A stretch of DNA of 64,000 nucleotides from Prorocentrum cordatum (Eukaryota > Sar > Dinophyceae > Prorocentrales > Prorocentraceae). The stretch is taken from the NCBI GenBank assembly GCA_963575745.1, contig CAUYUJ010019254.1, positions 43,501-107,500 on the forward strand. Reading direction: 5' to 3'. Within the stretch, counting starts at the first letter, position 1; the number at the start of each line of letters is the position of its first letter. Below the pieces are notes generated by a model. The model had not been told where the DNA came from and searched no databases. It saw only the letters and a program-made list of their open reading frames with translations. This document shows, in pieces, positions 62,951 to 64,000 of this stretch. Both the position numbers and the translations under genes were made by a program.

Positions 62951-63545
62951 AATCGTGTTTGGACACGATAAACGATTATCCGACGGTTGTCTTCCAACAG
63001 GGCACTTCCCGCAATGGAGATCAATTATTATAGTGACCTGTGAACGGAGAACTTGAGGGCTGTATTGCAACATCGTTGATGCGTCATTGGTTTGCACTGG
63101 TCCTGCTTCTCCACCTCCTCCACCTCCCTTCAATACTCTCTCCCTTTGCCCCCCGCGCCACCCATTCAACCTCCACCCCTGCCTCGCCCTGCCTCTCATT
63201 CTCTCCTCCTCCCTTCTCTCCCATCTGCTACATCCTCTCCTCTCTTTCCTCGCCCTGTCTTGCCCTTCTTCTCTCCTCTCTTCAGACAGGCTTCCGGGAG
63301 GCGCCTGGGATGTTTTTGAAAGGTTTCTGAGAGGCCCCATCCACCCCCTCCCTCTCCCCTGTTCTCCCCTCCCCTCTTTCCCCCTTCCCCCCTTCACTCC
63401 TCACCTCCGCTCCTTCTCCTCTCGTTCTCCCCCAACCCCCCTCTTTTTGTTCAATCTCCTCCGCCGCCCCACCCCCCTCCTCGCACCCCTCACCTTCGCT
63501 CTACCCCTCCCTCTGCTCACCTCATCCGCATTCGTCCTGCAAAGG
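62951..63545. repeat. Pyrimidine-rich (CTCC/CCCT) tract
   Basis: From about 63090 the plus strand is strongly CT-biased (CTCTCCTCC, CCCCTCCC). Open frames on both strands are compositional. The first 140 bases are ordinary DNA. Confidence 0.7.
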
Positions 63546-64000
63546 TATGGTTGGGGTGGGCGGGGGAGGAAGACAGGACACAAGACAGGCGCCGATGTTG
63601 TTACATCCCAACGAGAGGTTATCGAAAGAGACGGCGGGGATTGCGGCATGTGTGTCCGTCATCGATTTTCGATGTGGAAACCTGTGACCAGCGGAGCGGG
63701 CTCCTCTCATTCACATGGTGGCTGCCGGAACCAGTGCACCATTGCAGATCAACAGAAGTGAGCTGCGCTGTTCATGTTGCTCTCCAGTGCGCATTTGCTA
63801 TGGCTTGCTCACGCAGCGGGGCTGGTCCTCGCAGGCCGAACAGTTTGCGAAACAAGTGGGGAGAGCGTGATGCAATATGCTGAGCACAGTTGAGTCCAGA
63901 TGCTCCTCTAATTACATAGCAGACACACACACACGCACACACACACACACACACACTCGGTTAAAACAACTCGTAACTGGCGAACACACGGGCACGCTGA
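63546..64000. other. No gene seen; CA run near the end
   Basis: Ordinary-composition DNA with a CA dinucleotide run at 63925-63955. No recognised domain in the short frames present. Confidence 0.55.

Overview
This window looks like nuclear DNA of a GC-rich dinoflagellate. The main evidence is genomic copies of the dinoflagellate spliced leader (SL), read on the minus strand. One is an exact 22-of-22 match (57334-57355), one matches 21 of 22 (51686-51707), and a degenerate pair lies at 2487-2530. Such copies arise when trans-spliced mRNAs are reverse-transcribed and re-inserted. Very high simple-repeat content, decayed retroelements and sparse genes fit the same group. I cannot name the species.

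Layout. (1) 0-6.2 kb: two minus-strand protein genes, gene 1 of unknown family and gene 2 with an endonuclease/exonuclease/phosphatase-like fold. Both, and their flanks, are peppered with a 19-bp motif that is read in one phase as G-A-x-Q-P-A. (2) 6.2-17.4 kb: duplicated 73-bp minisatellites, huge TCC and ATC arrays and other low-complexity DNA, with no convincing gene. (3) 17.4-21.6 kb: plus-strand non-LTR retrotransposon LINE A, damaged but nearly complete. (4) 21.0-42.5 kb: a 4.1-kb segment present three times in tandem, its left edge inside LINE A. The third copy is split by a 9,235-bp tyrosine-recombinase retrotransposon (DIRS order, PAT/Ngaro-like split direct repeats). (5) 42.5-47 kb: a fragment with a PPC motif like that of cytosine methyltransferases, then a 64-bp satellite with higher-order structure. 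(6) 47.0-50.7 kb: a decayed minus-strand Ty1/copia pol. (7) 50.8-57.6 kb: two head-to-tail minus-strand LINEs, each starting with an SL relic that abuts an ATC-type microsatellite. (8) 57.7-64 kb: no convincing gene, but two families of palindromic (MITE/foldback-like) elements and short dispersed repeats.

Almost all recognisable coding DNA is retroelement-derived, and most of it carries frameshifts or stops. Only gene 2, most of gene 1, LINE B ORF1 and a small ORF carried in each 4.1-kb unit remain open over their length. The most interesting signals are the in-phase 19-bp motif, the recurrent (ATC)n-SL-LINE junction, and the exact, target-duplication-free insertion of the DIRS-like element into a tandem array whose other copies preserve the empty site.
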